Shown: positions 7,809-15,123 of the stretch, piece after piece
Position numbering within the stretch: position 1 is the stretch's first letter
Layout: every line of letters starts with the position of its first letter
Origin: Roseococcus sp. SYP-B2431
GTDB taxonomy: Bacteria > Pseudomonadota > Alphaproteobacteria > Acetobacterales > Acetobacteraceae
Assembly (NCBI RefSeq): GCF_004336745.1
Contig: NZ_SJXD01000001.1
Coordinates: forward strand, 58,378-122,377
Direction of reading: 5' to 3'
Length of the DNA stretch: 64,000 nucleotides
Program-made: the position numbers and the translations under genes
The notes under the pieces: model-generated
The model's input: the letters and a program-made list of their open reading frames with translations, nothing else
Databases searched by the model: none
Told to the model about the DNA's origin: nothing

Positions 7809-7979
7809 CTAATGAGCGCGGCGCAGCTTCTCCATTTCTTCCTTGAGATGCAGTTTTTCCCGTTTCAGTCGGGTGATCGCCTCATGGTCGGGACGCGGAC
7901 GGTTGCCTTCGGCGGCAATCCGCGTCTCGAGATCTGCGTGGCGGGATTCCAGGGCTCTCACCCTCGGGGCGTGCATCAT
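7809..7979 (-). CDS. DUF465 (YdcH-like) small protein
   Basis: A 56-residue protein: MMHAPRVRALESRHADLETR at the start, then a charged helix with the family core ITRLKREKLHLKEEMEKLR, ending RRAH. This is the DUF465 coiled-coil pattern also seen in the neighbour at 8146. Function unknown; cytoplasmic by composition. Two consecutive ATGs (7979 and 7976) are possible starts. It is divergent from the second DUF465 gene. Confidence 0.75.
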   Translation of the reverse strand: MMHAPRVRALESRHADLETRIAAEGNRPRPDHEAITRLKREKLHLKEEMEKLRRAH

Positions 7980-8145
7980 GCAGCGTCTTCCTCTGCTTCG
8001 CGATGGCCCTGACAGTTACGCCAGGGGCGTCGCCTGTTCATGCGGCTGTTGCGACCACATCCAGGCATGCTATCCCCTTGGCGCCGGGCAGGCGAGTGAA
8101 TTCGTTGCCCTCGAATGAATCTGCCCTGGGGATACGGCGGGACTG

Positions 8146-8346
8146 ATGCTGGAAGACCGAGAGGCCATGCTGCGCCGCCTGCACGAGCTGCGCAGCGAAC
8201 ACCGCGACCTCGACACCGTCATCGCGCGCCTCGAGAGCGGCTTCGGGGACCAGCTGCAGATGCAGCGGCTGAAGAAGCGCAAGCTGAAGCTGAAGGACGA
8301 GGTCTCGTGGCTCGAGGGGCAGCTCGTCCCTGACATCATTGCCTGA
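8146..8346 (+). CDS. DUF465 (YdcH-like) small protein
   Basis: A 66-residue coiled-coil protein of the DUF465 family. The diagnostic parts are [20 protein letters not shown] and the basic [16 protein letters not shown]. It lies 13 bases before purE on the same strand, so it is probably co-transcribed with purE-purK, a neighbourhood common in this bacterial class. Function unknown. Confidence 0.85.
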   Translation: MLEDREAMLRRLHELRSEHRDLDTVIARLESGFGDQLQMQRLKKRKLKLKDEVSWLEGQLVPDIIA

Positions 8347-8359
8347 AGCGGGTCCTGGA

Positions 8360-8869
8360 ATGCCTCAGAACGACGTGTCGCCCTCCCCTCTGCATCCATT
8401 GGTCGGCATCATCATGGGCAGCCGTTCCGACTGGGAGACGATGCGCCATGCCGACGAGGTGCTGACGGCGCTGGGCATCGCGCATGAATGCCGTGTCGTC
8501 TCCGCGCATCGCACGCCGGAGCGGCTCTTCGACTACGCGCGCGAAGCCCGTGGGCGCGGGCTGAAGGTGATCGTCGCCGGCGCCGGCGGCGCGGCGCACC
8601 TGCCCGGCATGGCCGCGAGCATGACGCCGTTGCCCGTCCTCGGCGTGCCGGTGGAGAGCCACGCGCTCAAGGGCATGGATTCGCTGCTGTCCATCGCGCA
8701 GATGCCCGGGGGCGTGCCGGTCGGGACGCTGGCCATCGGGAAGGCGGGCGCGATCAACGCGGCGCTGCTGGCGGCCGCCATCCTGGCGCTCTCCGATCCC
8801 GCGCTGGCGGAGCGGCTCGACGCCTGGCGCGCCCGGCAGACCGAGAGCGTCCCGCATGACCCGGCCTGA
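8360..8869 (+). CDS. purE: 5-(carboxyamino)imidazole ribonucleotide mutase
   Basis: PurE moves the carboxyl group of N5-CAIR to give CAIR in purine synthesis. The 169-residue protein has the class I signatures: GSRSDWETM (about residues 20-28, phosphate binding), SAHRTPERL (catalytic His), and [15 protein letters not shown] 8360 starts a short extension before the conserved strand; an upstream in-frame codon at 8339 overlaps the DUF465 stop. It overlaps purK by 14 bases, so the two are translationally coupled. Confidence 0.95.
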   Translation: MPQNDVSPSPLHPLVGIIMGSRSDWETMRHADEVLTALGIAHECRVVSAHRTPERLFDYAREARGRGLKVIVAGAGGAAHLPGMAASMTPLPVLGVPVESHALKGMDSLLSIAQMPGGVPVGTLAIGKAGAINAALLAAAILALSDPALAERLDAWRARQTESVPHDPA

Positions 8870-10016
8870 ACCCGTGCCCGCCTCCCTCCCTGCCCCCGTA
8901 CCCGCCCCTTTGGCGCCCGGCTCTACCATCGGCATCCTCGGCGGCGGGCAGCTCGGCCGGATGAGCGCCATGGCGGCGGCGCGGCTGGGCTATCGCTGCC
9001 ACGTCTTCTCGCCCGAGCCCGACTCGCCGGGCATGCAGGTGGCCGCCGCCCATACGCTGGCGGCCTATGACGATGCCGAAGCGCTGAACCGCTTCGCCGG
9101 ATCGGTGGACGTCGTCACCTTCGAGTTCGAGAACGTCCCGGTCGCGACGCTGCGGGCGCTGGAGGGCCGGGTGCCCTGCCGCCCCGGGACGAAGGCGCTG
9201 TCGATCTGCCAGGATCGCGTTGCGGAGAAGCGCTTCCTCGCCGAGGCCGGCGTGCCGGTCGCTCCCTGGCGCGAGGTCGCCAGCGAATCGGAGCTGGAAG
9301 CGGCCATCGCCGAGATCGGCCTGCCCGCCGTGCTGAAGACCACGCGGCTCGGCTATGACGGCCGCGGCCAAGCGGTGCTGCGACGGGCGGAGGACGCTGC
9401 GCCCGCCTTCGCGCGCCTCGCGCCCCGGCCGCTGATCCTGGAGGCCTTCGTCCCCTTCTCCGCCGAGATCTCCGGCATCGCCGCGCGCGGGCTGGACGGC
9501 GCGGTCGCGACCTACGATGCCATCGAGAACCGGCACCGGCATCATATCCTCGACCTTTCCTTCGCTCCGGCCCGCCTGCCCGAGGCCGCTGCCGGGGCCG
9601 CGCGGAGCCATGTCGCGCGGGTGGCCGCCGCCCTGGAACTCGTGGGCGTGGTGGCGCTGGAGATGTTCCTGCTCCCGGACGGCAGCCTGCTGGGCAACGA
9701 GATCGCGCCTCGCCCCCACAATTCAGGCCACTGGACCATGGACGCCTGCCTGTGCGGGCAGTTCGAGCAGCATGTCCGCGCCGTTGCCGGCCTGCCGCTC
9801 GGCAGTCCCGCGCGCCACGCGGACGCCGTCATGCGCAACCTCGTGGGCCCTGAGGGCCTCGCCGCCTGGCCCGGGATGGTGGCGCGCGAGGATGTGGTCG
9901 CGCATTGGTACGGCAAGGTGGAGGCGCGGCCGGGCCGCAAGCTCGGCCACGCGAACCGCCTGCTGCCGCTGAACGCCCTTGGCGCGCTGGACGACGTGGC
10001 CGCGCAGTCGTTCTAG
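8856..10016 (+). CDS. purK: 5-(carboxyamino)imidazole ribonucleotide synthase
   Basis: PurK uses ATP and bicarbonate to carboxylate AIR to N5-CAIR, the step before PurE. It is an ATP-grasp enzyme of 386 residues: Rossmann start GGGQLGRM (about 29-36), the FEFENVP motif, the ATP-binding [16 protein letters not shown], and the metal-binding [14 protein letters not shown]. The start ATG lies within the end of purE. The proline-rich first 20 residues are extra relative to the family core. Confidence 0.95.
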   Translation: MTRPEPVPASLPAPVPAPLAPGSTIGILGGGQLGRMSAMAAARLGYRCHVFSPEPDSPGMQVAAAHTLAAYDDAEALNRFAGSVDVVTFEFENVPVATLRALEGRVPCRPGTKALSICQDRVAEKRFLAEAGVPVAPWREVASESELEAAIAEIGLPAVLKTTRLGYDGRGQAVLRRAEDAAPAFARLAPRPLILEAFVPFSAEISGIAARGLDGAVATYDAIENRHRHHILDLSFAPARLPEAAAGAARSHVARVAAALELVGVVALEMFLLPDGSLLGNEIAPRPHNSGHWTMDACLCGQFEQHVRAVAGLPLGSPARHADAVMRNLVGPEGLAAWPGMVAREDVVAHWYGKVEARPGRKLGHANRLLPLNALGALDDVAAQSF

Positions 10017-10042
10017 CCCCTGTGGCTGAAAGGCCAGGGCAT

Positions 10043-10062
10043 CTGTGGCCGTTTCGCCACAG
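10043..10062 (+). terminator. Hairpin after purK
   Basis: CTGTGGC and GCCACAG form a 7-bp stem over CGTTTC, 27 bases past the purK stop. There is no T-run, so terminator function is only possible. Confidence 0.35.
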
Positions 10063-10198
10063 GCCCTAGGAAATGCTCCACAAGGTGATGCAATCGGCCG
10101 ACCTTGTTGTTAGGTTGCGTCCACGCAGCGCAGAATCGTTCCCGTCGGGTCCACTGTGCAGCGACCGAACAAACGAATTGTATTCAAGGAGAACGAGG

Positions 10199-11287
10199 AT
10201 GAGCCTCAAGAAGGCCCTTCTGGCCGCGACCGTTCTGTCGCTGCCCGTGGCCGCCCAGGCGCAGCCGATCACCGGCCTCTACATTGGCGGTGGCGTCGGC
10301 GCGAACTACCGCGAGGACGGCGGCGCGACCGTGTCCGTCGGCCGCACCACTGTCGGCGTCGGCACGGGCAGCGTTCGCACCAACTGGGGCTACACGGCGC
10401 TCGGCAGCATCGGCTGGGGCTTCGGCAACGGCCTGCGCGTTGAGCTCGAAGGCAACTACCGCAACAACGCCGTTCGGCGCGTCGGCGGGGCCTCCACCAG
10501 CGGCGGCACCATCCACCAGTACGGCGCGATGGCGAACGCTCTGTTCGATTTCAACTTCCTGAACCTGAACGCCGGCGGCGTGGGCATCGTCCCCTATGTC
10601 GGCGCCGGTGTGGGTTACGGCTGGAACGACTGGCGTAACGTGAACGGCCGCAGCGGTTCCACGCAGGTCCGCACCGACGACCGTGACGGCCAGTTCGCCT
10701 ACCAGGGCATCGCCGGCGTGGCCTTCGGCCTCGACGCCATGGTCCCCGGCCTGGCACTGACCGCCGAGTACCGCTTCTACGGCACGCTCGACCCCGAGCT
10801 GGGCACGGCCATCCGGGTGAACGGCGCCACCGTCGCGGCCGGCACCTACAAGCCGACCAACTACAACCACTCGATCCTGGCCGGCGTGCGCTACGCCTTC
10901 AACGCGCCGCGTCCGGCTCCCGTGGTGGCCGCGCCCGTCGCCGCCGCTCCGGCTCCGGCCCGCACCTACCTGGTCTTCTTCGACTGGGATCGCGCGGACC
11001 TGACCGATCGCGCCCGCCAGATCATCGCTGAGGCGGCCACCAACGCCCGTGCCGTGTCCGCGACGCGCATCGAGGTCTCCGGTCACGCCGACCGCACCGG
11101 CACGGCGCAGTACAACCAGCGGCTGTCGGTGCGTCGTGCCGAGGCGGTCGCCGCCGAGCTCGTCCGCCGCGGCATCGCCCGCAACGAGATCACGATCCAG
11201 GGCTTCGGCTTCGATCGTCCGCTCGTTCCGACGGCCATGGGCGTCCGCGAGCCGCAGAACCGCCGCGTCGAGATCGTCCTGCGCTAA
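10199..11287 (+). CDS. OmpA-family outer membrane protein (copy 1)
   Basis: A 362-residue outer membrane protein. It has a signal peptide (MSLKKALLAATVLSLPVAAQAQ), an eight-stranded-barrel-like N-terminal domain with alternating aromatic strands (GLYIGGGVGANYRE, the repeated YVGAGVGYGW, a late VRYAF strand), an Ala/Pro linker, and a C-terminal OmpA domain that binds peptidoglycan. The OmpA motif VSGHADRTGTAQYNQRLSVR is intact. AAGGAGAACGAGG precedes ATG 10199. The last 400 bases are almost identical to the next gene. A strong terminator follows. Confidence 0.9.
   Translation: MSLKKALLAATVLSLPVAAQAQPITGLYIGGGVGANYREDGGATVSVGRTTVGVGTGSVRTNWGYTALGSIGWGFGNGLRVELEGNYRNNAVRRVGGASTSGGTIHQYGAMANALFDFNFLNLNAGGVGIVPYVGAGVGYGWNDWRNVNGRSGSTQVRTDDRDGQFAYQGIAGVAFGLDAMVPGLALTAEYRFYGTLDPELGTAIRVNGATVAAGTYKPTNYNHSILAGVRYAFNAPRPAPVVAAPVAAAPAPARTYLVFFDWDRADLTDRARQIIAEAATNARAVSATRIEVSGHADRTGTAQYNQRLSVRRAEAVAAELVRRGIARNEITIQGFGFDRPLVPTAMGVREPQNRRVEIVLR
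10888..11287 (+). repeat. Duplicated 400-bp block, copy 1 (OmpA C-terminal half)
   Basis: This block matches 12206-12605 without gaps at an offset of 1318 bases. The differences noticed are few and nearly all in third codon positions; the encoded proteins differ by one residue (NAPRP against NTPRP). Confidence 0.9.
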
Positions 11288-11314
11288 GCAGGCTTTTCCA
11301 ACGCAGGAATTGGG

Positions 11315-11341
11315 AAGGGGCGCCGAAAGGCGCCCCTTTTC
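11315..11341 (+). terminator. Intrinsic terminator of first OmpA gene
   Basis: AAGGGGCGCC, loop GAAA, GGCGCCCCTT, then TT: a 10-bp stem with a GNRA tetraloop and T-run 28 bases past the stop. Confidence 0.9.
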
Positions 11342-11507
11342 GCGTTCGGCCTTTTTCCTAACCAACCTGTGGTAAATTTGCACTCATCTTTAAAACTCTG
11401 CGCGCGGATGCTGCAACGCGAAGCATTTCATGCATACGGTAATACCAACACTGCGTTCACGACGCGGGTATCGAAGGCAGACCGGTGAAGACCGGCAGGA
11501 GAAACAG

Positions 11508-12605
11508 ATGAAGTTCGCTAAGCTCGTCGTCGCGACCAGCCTCATGGCGGTGCCAGCCTTGGCTCAGGCCCAGCCGATCACGGGCCTCTATATCGGCGTC
11601 GGCGCCGGCGCCAGCTTCCCCGAGGAAGGTAGGTTCCTCTCCAACCGGAGCCTCGCCGCGGGCGCGCGGGCCGTGGGTTTCCCCACGACCGGTTCGGGCG
11701 CTTTCGAGACCGGCTTCGTCGGCGTCGGCTCGATCGGCTGGGGCTTCGGCTTTGGCCTCCGCGCCGAGCTCGAAGGTCAGTTCCGGATGCACACCCCGCA
11801 GGGCCGCGGGTCGGTGAACGGCTCGGGCACCTCGTACAACTACGGCGTCATGGGCAACGTGCTGTATGACATCGCGCTGCCCTTCGCCCCCTGGGTGACG
11901 CCCTATGTCGGCGCCGGCGTGGGCTATACCTGGATCAACGCGGACAACACGGCGGCCATCAGCCCCGCCCGTGGCGCCGGCCTGGTCACGAACGACACGC
12001 AGGGCTCCTTCTCCTACCAGGCGATCGCAGGCCTTGCCTTCCCGGTCTCCGCGGTTCCGGGCCTCGCGGTCACGATGGAGTACCGCTACTTCCACGCCGA
12101 GGCGGCGTATTTCGACTCGCGTGCCTTCGCGACGAACAACGGCAGCACCTTTGCCTCCGGCGCGGTCAAGACCGACTTCACCGCTCACTCCGCCATGGCC
12201 GGCCTGCGCTACGCCTTCAACACGCCACGCCCGGCTCCCGTGGTGGCCGCGCCCGTCGCCGCCGCCCCGGCTCCGGCCCGCACCTACCTGGTCTTCTTCG
12301 ACTGGGACCGCGCGGACCTGACCGATCGCGCCCGCCAGATCATCGCTGAGGCGGCCACCAACGCCCGCGCCGTGTCCGCGACGCGCATCGAGGTCTCCGG
12401 TCACGCCGACCGCACCGGCACGGCGCAGTACAACCAGCGCCTGTCGGTGCGCCGTGCCGAGGCGGTCGCTGCCGAGCTCGTCCGCCGCGGCATCGCCCGC
12501 AACGAGATCACGATCCAGGGCTTCGGCTTCGATCGTCCGCTCGTTCCGACGGCCATGGGCGTGCGCGAGCCGCAGAACCGCCGCGTCGAGATCGTCCTGC
12601 GCTAA
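11508..12605 (+). CDS. OmpA-family outer membrane protein (copy 2)
   Basis: A 365-residue paralogue of the preceding gene. It has a signal peptide (MKFAKLVVATSLMAVPALAQAQ), a barrel domain that has diverged from copy 1 and is slightly longer, and a C-terminal peptidoglycan-binding OmpA domain identical to copy 1 except at one residue in the linker. GGAGAAACAG precedes ATG 11508. It has its own upstream region of 220 bases with an AT-rich stretch (11375-11395), so it is probably transcribed separately. The mix of a diverged barrel and a uniform C-terminus suggests gene conversion. Confidence 0.9.
   Translation: MKFAKLVVATSLMAVPALAQAQPITGLYIGVGAGASFPEEGRFLSNRSLAAGARAVGFPTTGSGAFETGFVGVGSIGWGFGFGLRAELEGQFRMHTPQGRGSVNGSGTSYNYGVMGNVLYDIALPFAPWVTPYVGAGVGYTWINADNTAAISPARGAGLVTNDTQGSFSYQAIAGLAFPVSAVPGLAVTMEYRYFHAEAAYFDSRAFATNNGSTFASGAVKTDFTAHSAMAGLRYAFNTPRPAPVVAAPVAAAPAPARTYLVFFDWDRADLTDRARQIIAEAATNARAVSATRIEVSGHADRTGTAQYNQRLSVRRAEAVAAELVRRGIARNEITIQGFGFDRPLVPTAMGVREPQNRRVEIVLR
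12206..12605 (+). repeat. Duplicated 400-bp block, copy 2 (OmpA C-terminal half)
   Basis: Matches 10888-11287 without gaps. The similarity resumes in the terminators behind each gene (both GGGCGCC-GAAA-GGCGCCC). Confidence 0.9.
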
Positions 12606-12631
12606 GCAGGGCGCTCCCATCGCAGAAATGG

Positions 12632-12657
12632 AAAAGGGCGCCGAAAGGCGCCCTTTT
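12632..12657 (+). terminator. Intrinsic terminator of second OmpA gene
   Basis: AAAAGGGCGCC, loop GAAA, GGCGCCCTTTT: an 11-bp stem with a T-run, 26 bases past the stop. Confidence 0.9.
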
Positions 12658-12678
12658 CTGATTCGACACCCGCTCACG

Positions 12679-12702
12679 AAAAAGGGCGCCTCTCGGCGCC
12701 CT
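12679..12702 (-). terminator. Intrinsic terminator of the gene at 12730
   Basis: On the minus strand AGGGCGCC, loop GAGA, GGCGCCCT is followed by TTTTT-type bases. It lies 27 bases past the stop of the minus-strand gene and mirrors the OmpA terminator. Confidence 0.8.
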
Positions 12703-12729
12703 CTCCGTTCTCCGCCGTGGCGGCCAGGT

Positions 12730-13305
12730 TCAGCGCGTGGCCGAGGCGGGCGTGGCTCCCGAGGCCGTGCGGCGCGGCTGGGACGCGGCCGGCTGCTGGC
12801 GCTGATTGCGCGTCTGGGTCGTCGCTGCGCGCCCCGGACGCTCCGGGCAGGGCTGCGTGCTGATCGCCTGCGGGACCTCGCGCGCCACCGAGAGCTGCGA
12901 AAGCTCCACCGGCGTGGCCGCCGCCGTGGCCTGCTGGAAGAGCCCGCTCTGCTCGCGGCAGAAGAACGAGCCGCGCGAGATGCCCACCTGCGACTGGCCG
13001 TTCGCGAGGTTGGTGATGTACTGGTCCAGCTGGCGCTGATGCTGCGAGCCCGCCGTCCGCCGGAAATGGCCGGCGACGTTGCGGAAGGCCGTCGCGAGCT
13101 CACGCTGATGGCGCGTCACGAAGGTGTTGTAGTCATCCTGCTGGCCGCAGGTGAGCGCCACGACCATCAGCTGGCTCTGCAGCGCACGGATGTCGAAGGC
13201 CGTCTTTTCCGCAGGCTGAAGGCAGGCGCTGCTTTGCGCGAAGGCGATGCTGGGCGTCAGCATGACGGCGGCCAGGCCACACATGAGCTTACGTGAAGGC
13301 GTCAT
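12730..13305 (-). CDS. Secreted protein of unknown function
   Basis: A protein of 191 residues with a signal peptide (MTPSRKLMCGLAAVMLTPSIAFAQ). The mature part has four cysteines (in SSACLQP, LTCGQQ, SFFCREQ, TQPCPER), suggesting disulphides in the periplasm, and ends in a Gln/Arg/Pro/Ser-rich low-complexity tail. The central helical part (HQRELATAFRNVAGHFRR) recalls no family with certainty. ATG 13305 is preferred because GGGAG lies about 10 bases upstream; ATG 13314 in frame has that motif too close. It is convergent with the OmpA pair. Confidence 0.6.
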   Translation of the reverse strand: MTPSRKLMCGLAAVMLTPSIAFAQSSACLQPAEKTAFDIRALQSQLMVVALTCGQQDDYNTFVTRHQRELATAFRNVAGHFRRTAGSQHQRQLDQYITNLANGQSQVGISRGSFFCREQSGLFQQATAAATPVELSQLSVAREVPQAISTQPCPERPGRAATTQTRNQRQQPAASQPRRTASGATPASATR

Positions 13306-13425
13306 TCCGCCCATACTCCCGATCTCGTTTGGCCCCGGCCTCCGGCTGGCGAATCCAGGCGGGCGGCACGAATCGGCCCATCAGCATCGCCCTTTACACG
13401 CATAGAAGCGAGCCGCGAAGCCCGA

Positions 13426-13983
13426 TCATGCGGCTTTTGGATGTGGCTTAGGTAATTCTGACAAGCGTCTGTCAAGAAACGATAAAGTCTCCTCCAAAGT
13501 GGGAGGGTTCGGGCGCAGCCAAAAGGCCAGTACAGCACCCTGCACCGCCATGAGCGTCGCCCGGCGCGTGTACCAGGAGAAATCGGCGGATTCGTCGCCC
13601 GCGGCGTACCAGATCGCCGACGCGCTCCTCGCCGCGCAGCGCAGCGCCGTGGGGAGGTTCCAGGGCAGCGCCAGCAGGGCCACCGCGCCGCGCAGCGCCT
13701 CGCGGTCCGGCTCGAGCGCGATCAGGCGCAGTTCGATCAGGCGGCGGATGCGCGCCGGCGTGCGCAAGGCGGCGAGATCCTCGGCGGCCGCCGCGGCCTC
13801 CATCTCCGCATCCACCAGCGCGAACCAGGAATCGATGGCACCGGCCACGCCGCGGGGGAAATGGCTGGAGGCCAGCTCTGCCCCCTCGCCCCGGTCCTCC
13901 AGGGCATGACGCAGCGTGGCCGTCGTCCAGCCCTCGCGCCCGGCCCGGGCGACGACGGCGCGCAGCAGGTCCGCTTCGCTCAT
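13426..13983 (-). CDS. COQ9 family protein
   Basis: A 185-residue protein of the COQ9 family, needed in eukaryotes and alphaproteobacteria for ubiquinone synthesis through binding of lipid intermediates. The TetR-like N-terminal helices and the conserved helix with SASAIWYAAGDESADFSWYT (about 124-143) followed by RRATLMAVQGAVLAFWL identify it. It overlaps def by 4 bases (ATGA), so it is downstream of def in one operon. Confidence 0.88.
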   Translation of the reverse strand: MSEADLLRAVVARAGREGWTTATLRHALEDRGEGAELASSHFPRGVAGAIDSWFALVDAEMEAAAAAEDLAALRTPARIRRLIELRLIALEPDREALRGAVALLALPWNLPTALRCAARSASAIWYAAGDESADFSWYTRRATLMAVQGAVLAFWLRPNPPTLEETLSFLDRRLSELPKPHPKAA

Positions 13984-14480
13984 GCGCGATTCTCCGCGAG
14001 GCGGGCGAGTTCCTCGGTGAAGCCCAGCTGGGTGAGGTCCCTCATGCGCGACAAATACAGCACGCCGTCGAGGTGGTCATTCTCATGCTGCAGAACGCGG
14101 GCGGAAAGGCTCCCCGCCTCGCCGGAGACCGGCGCACCGTTCTCGTCCAGGCCGCTCCAGGCGACACGCGCCGGCCGGTCCACGTGGCCTCGCAGGCCGG
14201 GGATGGACAGGCAGCCCTCCCAGGCCGCCTCGGTCTCCGCCCCGAGCGGCGTGATCGCGGGGTTGAAGAGCACGCGCAGCGCCGGCCCGTCCCGCCAGAG
14301 GAAGAGCCGCAGCGGGACATGGACCTGGGGTGCGGCCAGGCCAATGCCGCCGGCATCGGCGAGGGTCTCCGCCATGTCGCCGACGAGTCGCCGCATCTCG
14401 GGCGCGGTCGGGTCGGGAATCTCGTCGGCCCTGCCGAGAAGGACTGGATGACCCATGCGGGCGATCTTCAGGATGGCCAT
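13980..14480 (-). CDS. def: Peptide deformylase
   Basis: Removes the N-formyl group from nascent proteins. The 166-residue protein has all three motifs: GIGLAAPQ (residues 45-52), EGCLSIPG (cysteine ligand), and QHENDHLDG (HExxH, metal ligands and catalytic Glu). It lacks a long C-terminal extension. ATG 14480 is chosen because AILKIARMGHPVL is the conserved beginning; 45 further upstream codons in frame are not conserved. The coq9 gene follows with a 4-base overlap. Confidence 0.93.
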   Translation of the reverse strand: MAILKIARMGHPVLLGRADEIPDPTAPEMRRLVGDMAETLADAGGIGLAAPQVHVPLRLFLWRDGPALRVLFNPAITPLGAETEAAWEGCLSIPGLRGHVDRPARVAWSGLDENGAPVSGEAGSLSARVLQHENDHLDGVLYLSRMRDLTQLGFTEELARLAENRA

Positions 14481-14539
14481 GCGGCGGGGACTTCCTCTTT
14501 CTTCCTGATACTGGGCTTCATGATATCTGGGGCGAAGCT

Positions 14540-14639
14540 TTCCGCATTTGAGGGCTTCCCTCCCCTGCGATGGTTGTGTTATGTCGCTGCCTCGGCCTCG
14601 GCGCGACCTTCGCACCGGGGTCCTTCCGCATTTCAGGGC
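14540..14639 (+). promoter_or_regulatory. Direct repeats upstream of rpsU
   Basis: TTCCGCATTT-G-AGGGC at 14540-14555 and TTCCGCATTT-C-AGGGC at 14624-14639 are direct repeats differing at one of 16 bases, 84 bases apart, in the def-rpsU divergent region. The second ends 29 bases before the rpsU start. Possible protein-binding or promoter-duplication sites. Confidence 0.35.
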
Positions 14640-14668
14640 CGGATGAGGCCAGCAGGAGATTCGCCCGC

Positions 14669-14872
14669 GTGCAAGTCGTCGTTCGGGACAACAATGTCGA
14701 TCAGGCGCTGAAGGCGCTCAAGAAGAAGCTGCAGCGTGAAGGCGTGTTCCGCGAGATGAAGCTTCGCCGGCACTACGAGAAGCCGTCCGAGCGCCGCGCG
14801 CGCGAGGCCGCCGAGGCCGTGCGTCGCGCCCGCAAGGTCGAGCGCAAGCGCATCGAGCGCGAAGGCTTCTGA
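14669..14872 (+). CDS. rpsU: 30S ribosomal protein S21
   Basis: A 67-residue basic protein with the S21 start [20 protein letters not shown] and the following [17 protein letters not shown]. The start is GTG 14669, supported by AGCAGGAGA 9 bases upstream and by the conserved N-terminus. Divergent from def. Confidence 0.95.
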   Translation: MQVVVRDNNVDQALKALKKKLQREGVFREMKLRRHYEKPSERRAREAAEAVRRARKVERKRIEREGF

Positions 14873-14877
14873 GCCGC

Positions 14878-14899
14878 AGGGCCGGCTGACGCCGGCCCT
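14878..14899 (+). terminator. Hairpin after rpsU
   Basis: AGGGCCGGC, loop TGAC, GCCGGCCCT, then CTTC. A 9-bp stem 5 bases after the stop; the T-run is weak, and a stronger terminator follows. Confidence 0.5.
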
Positions 14900-14918
14900 C
14901 TTCAGGACGATCGAGACG

Positions 14919-14951
14919 AAAGCGCCGCCCGGCATGCCGGGCGGCGCTTTT
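14919..14951 (+). terminator. Strong intrinsic terminator behind rpsU
   Basis: AAAGCGCCGCCCGGC and GCCGGGCGGCGCTTT form a 15-bp perfect stem around AT, flanked by A and T runs, so it can act on both strands. Confidence 0.85.
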
Positions 14952-14991
14952 GGCGTTGGGCGGTGGTGCGCAAGATCGGGATGTGCTTGCG

Positions 14992-15106
14992 GAATCCGGC
15001 CGCACGGCGGCCGGCGCCGCCCAAGCGACTGTCCGGCCTAAAGGATCAGTGGCGCGGCGAAGCCAAGCGAGCGAAGCGAGCGCCCGGCGTCTGAGGGCAC
15101 GAAAAG
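14992..15106 (+). repeat. Dispersed intergenic repeat, copy A
   Basis: Begins GAATCCGGCCGCA..GCGGCCGGCGCCGCCCA and continues to AGCCAAGCGAGCGAAGCGAG..GAGGGC..GAAAAG. The same 115-bp pattern occurs inverted at 36896-37010 and, more diverged, at 29813-29933. The first part is a self-complementary hairpin. Located between the convergent rpsU and pntB genes, next to the pntB stop. Confidence 0.75.
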
Positions 15107-15123
15107 ACTGCTCTTGCAGCGCT

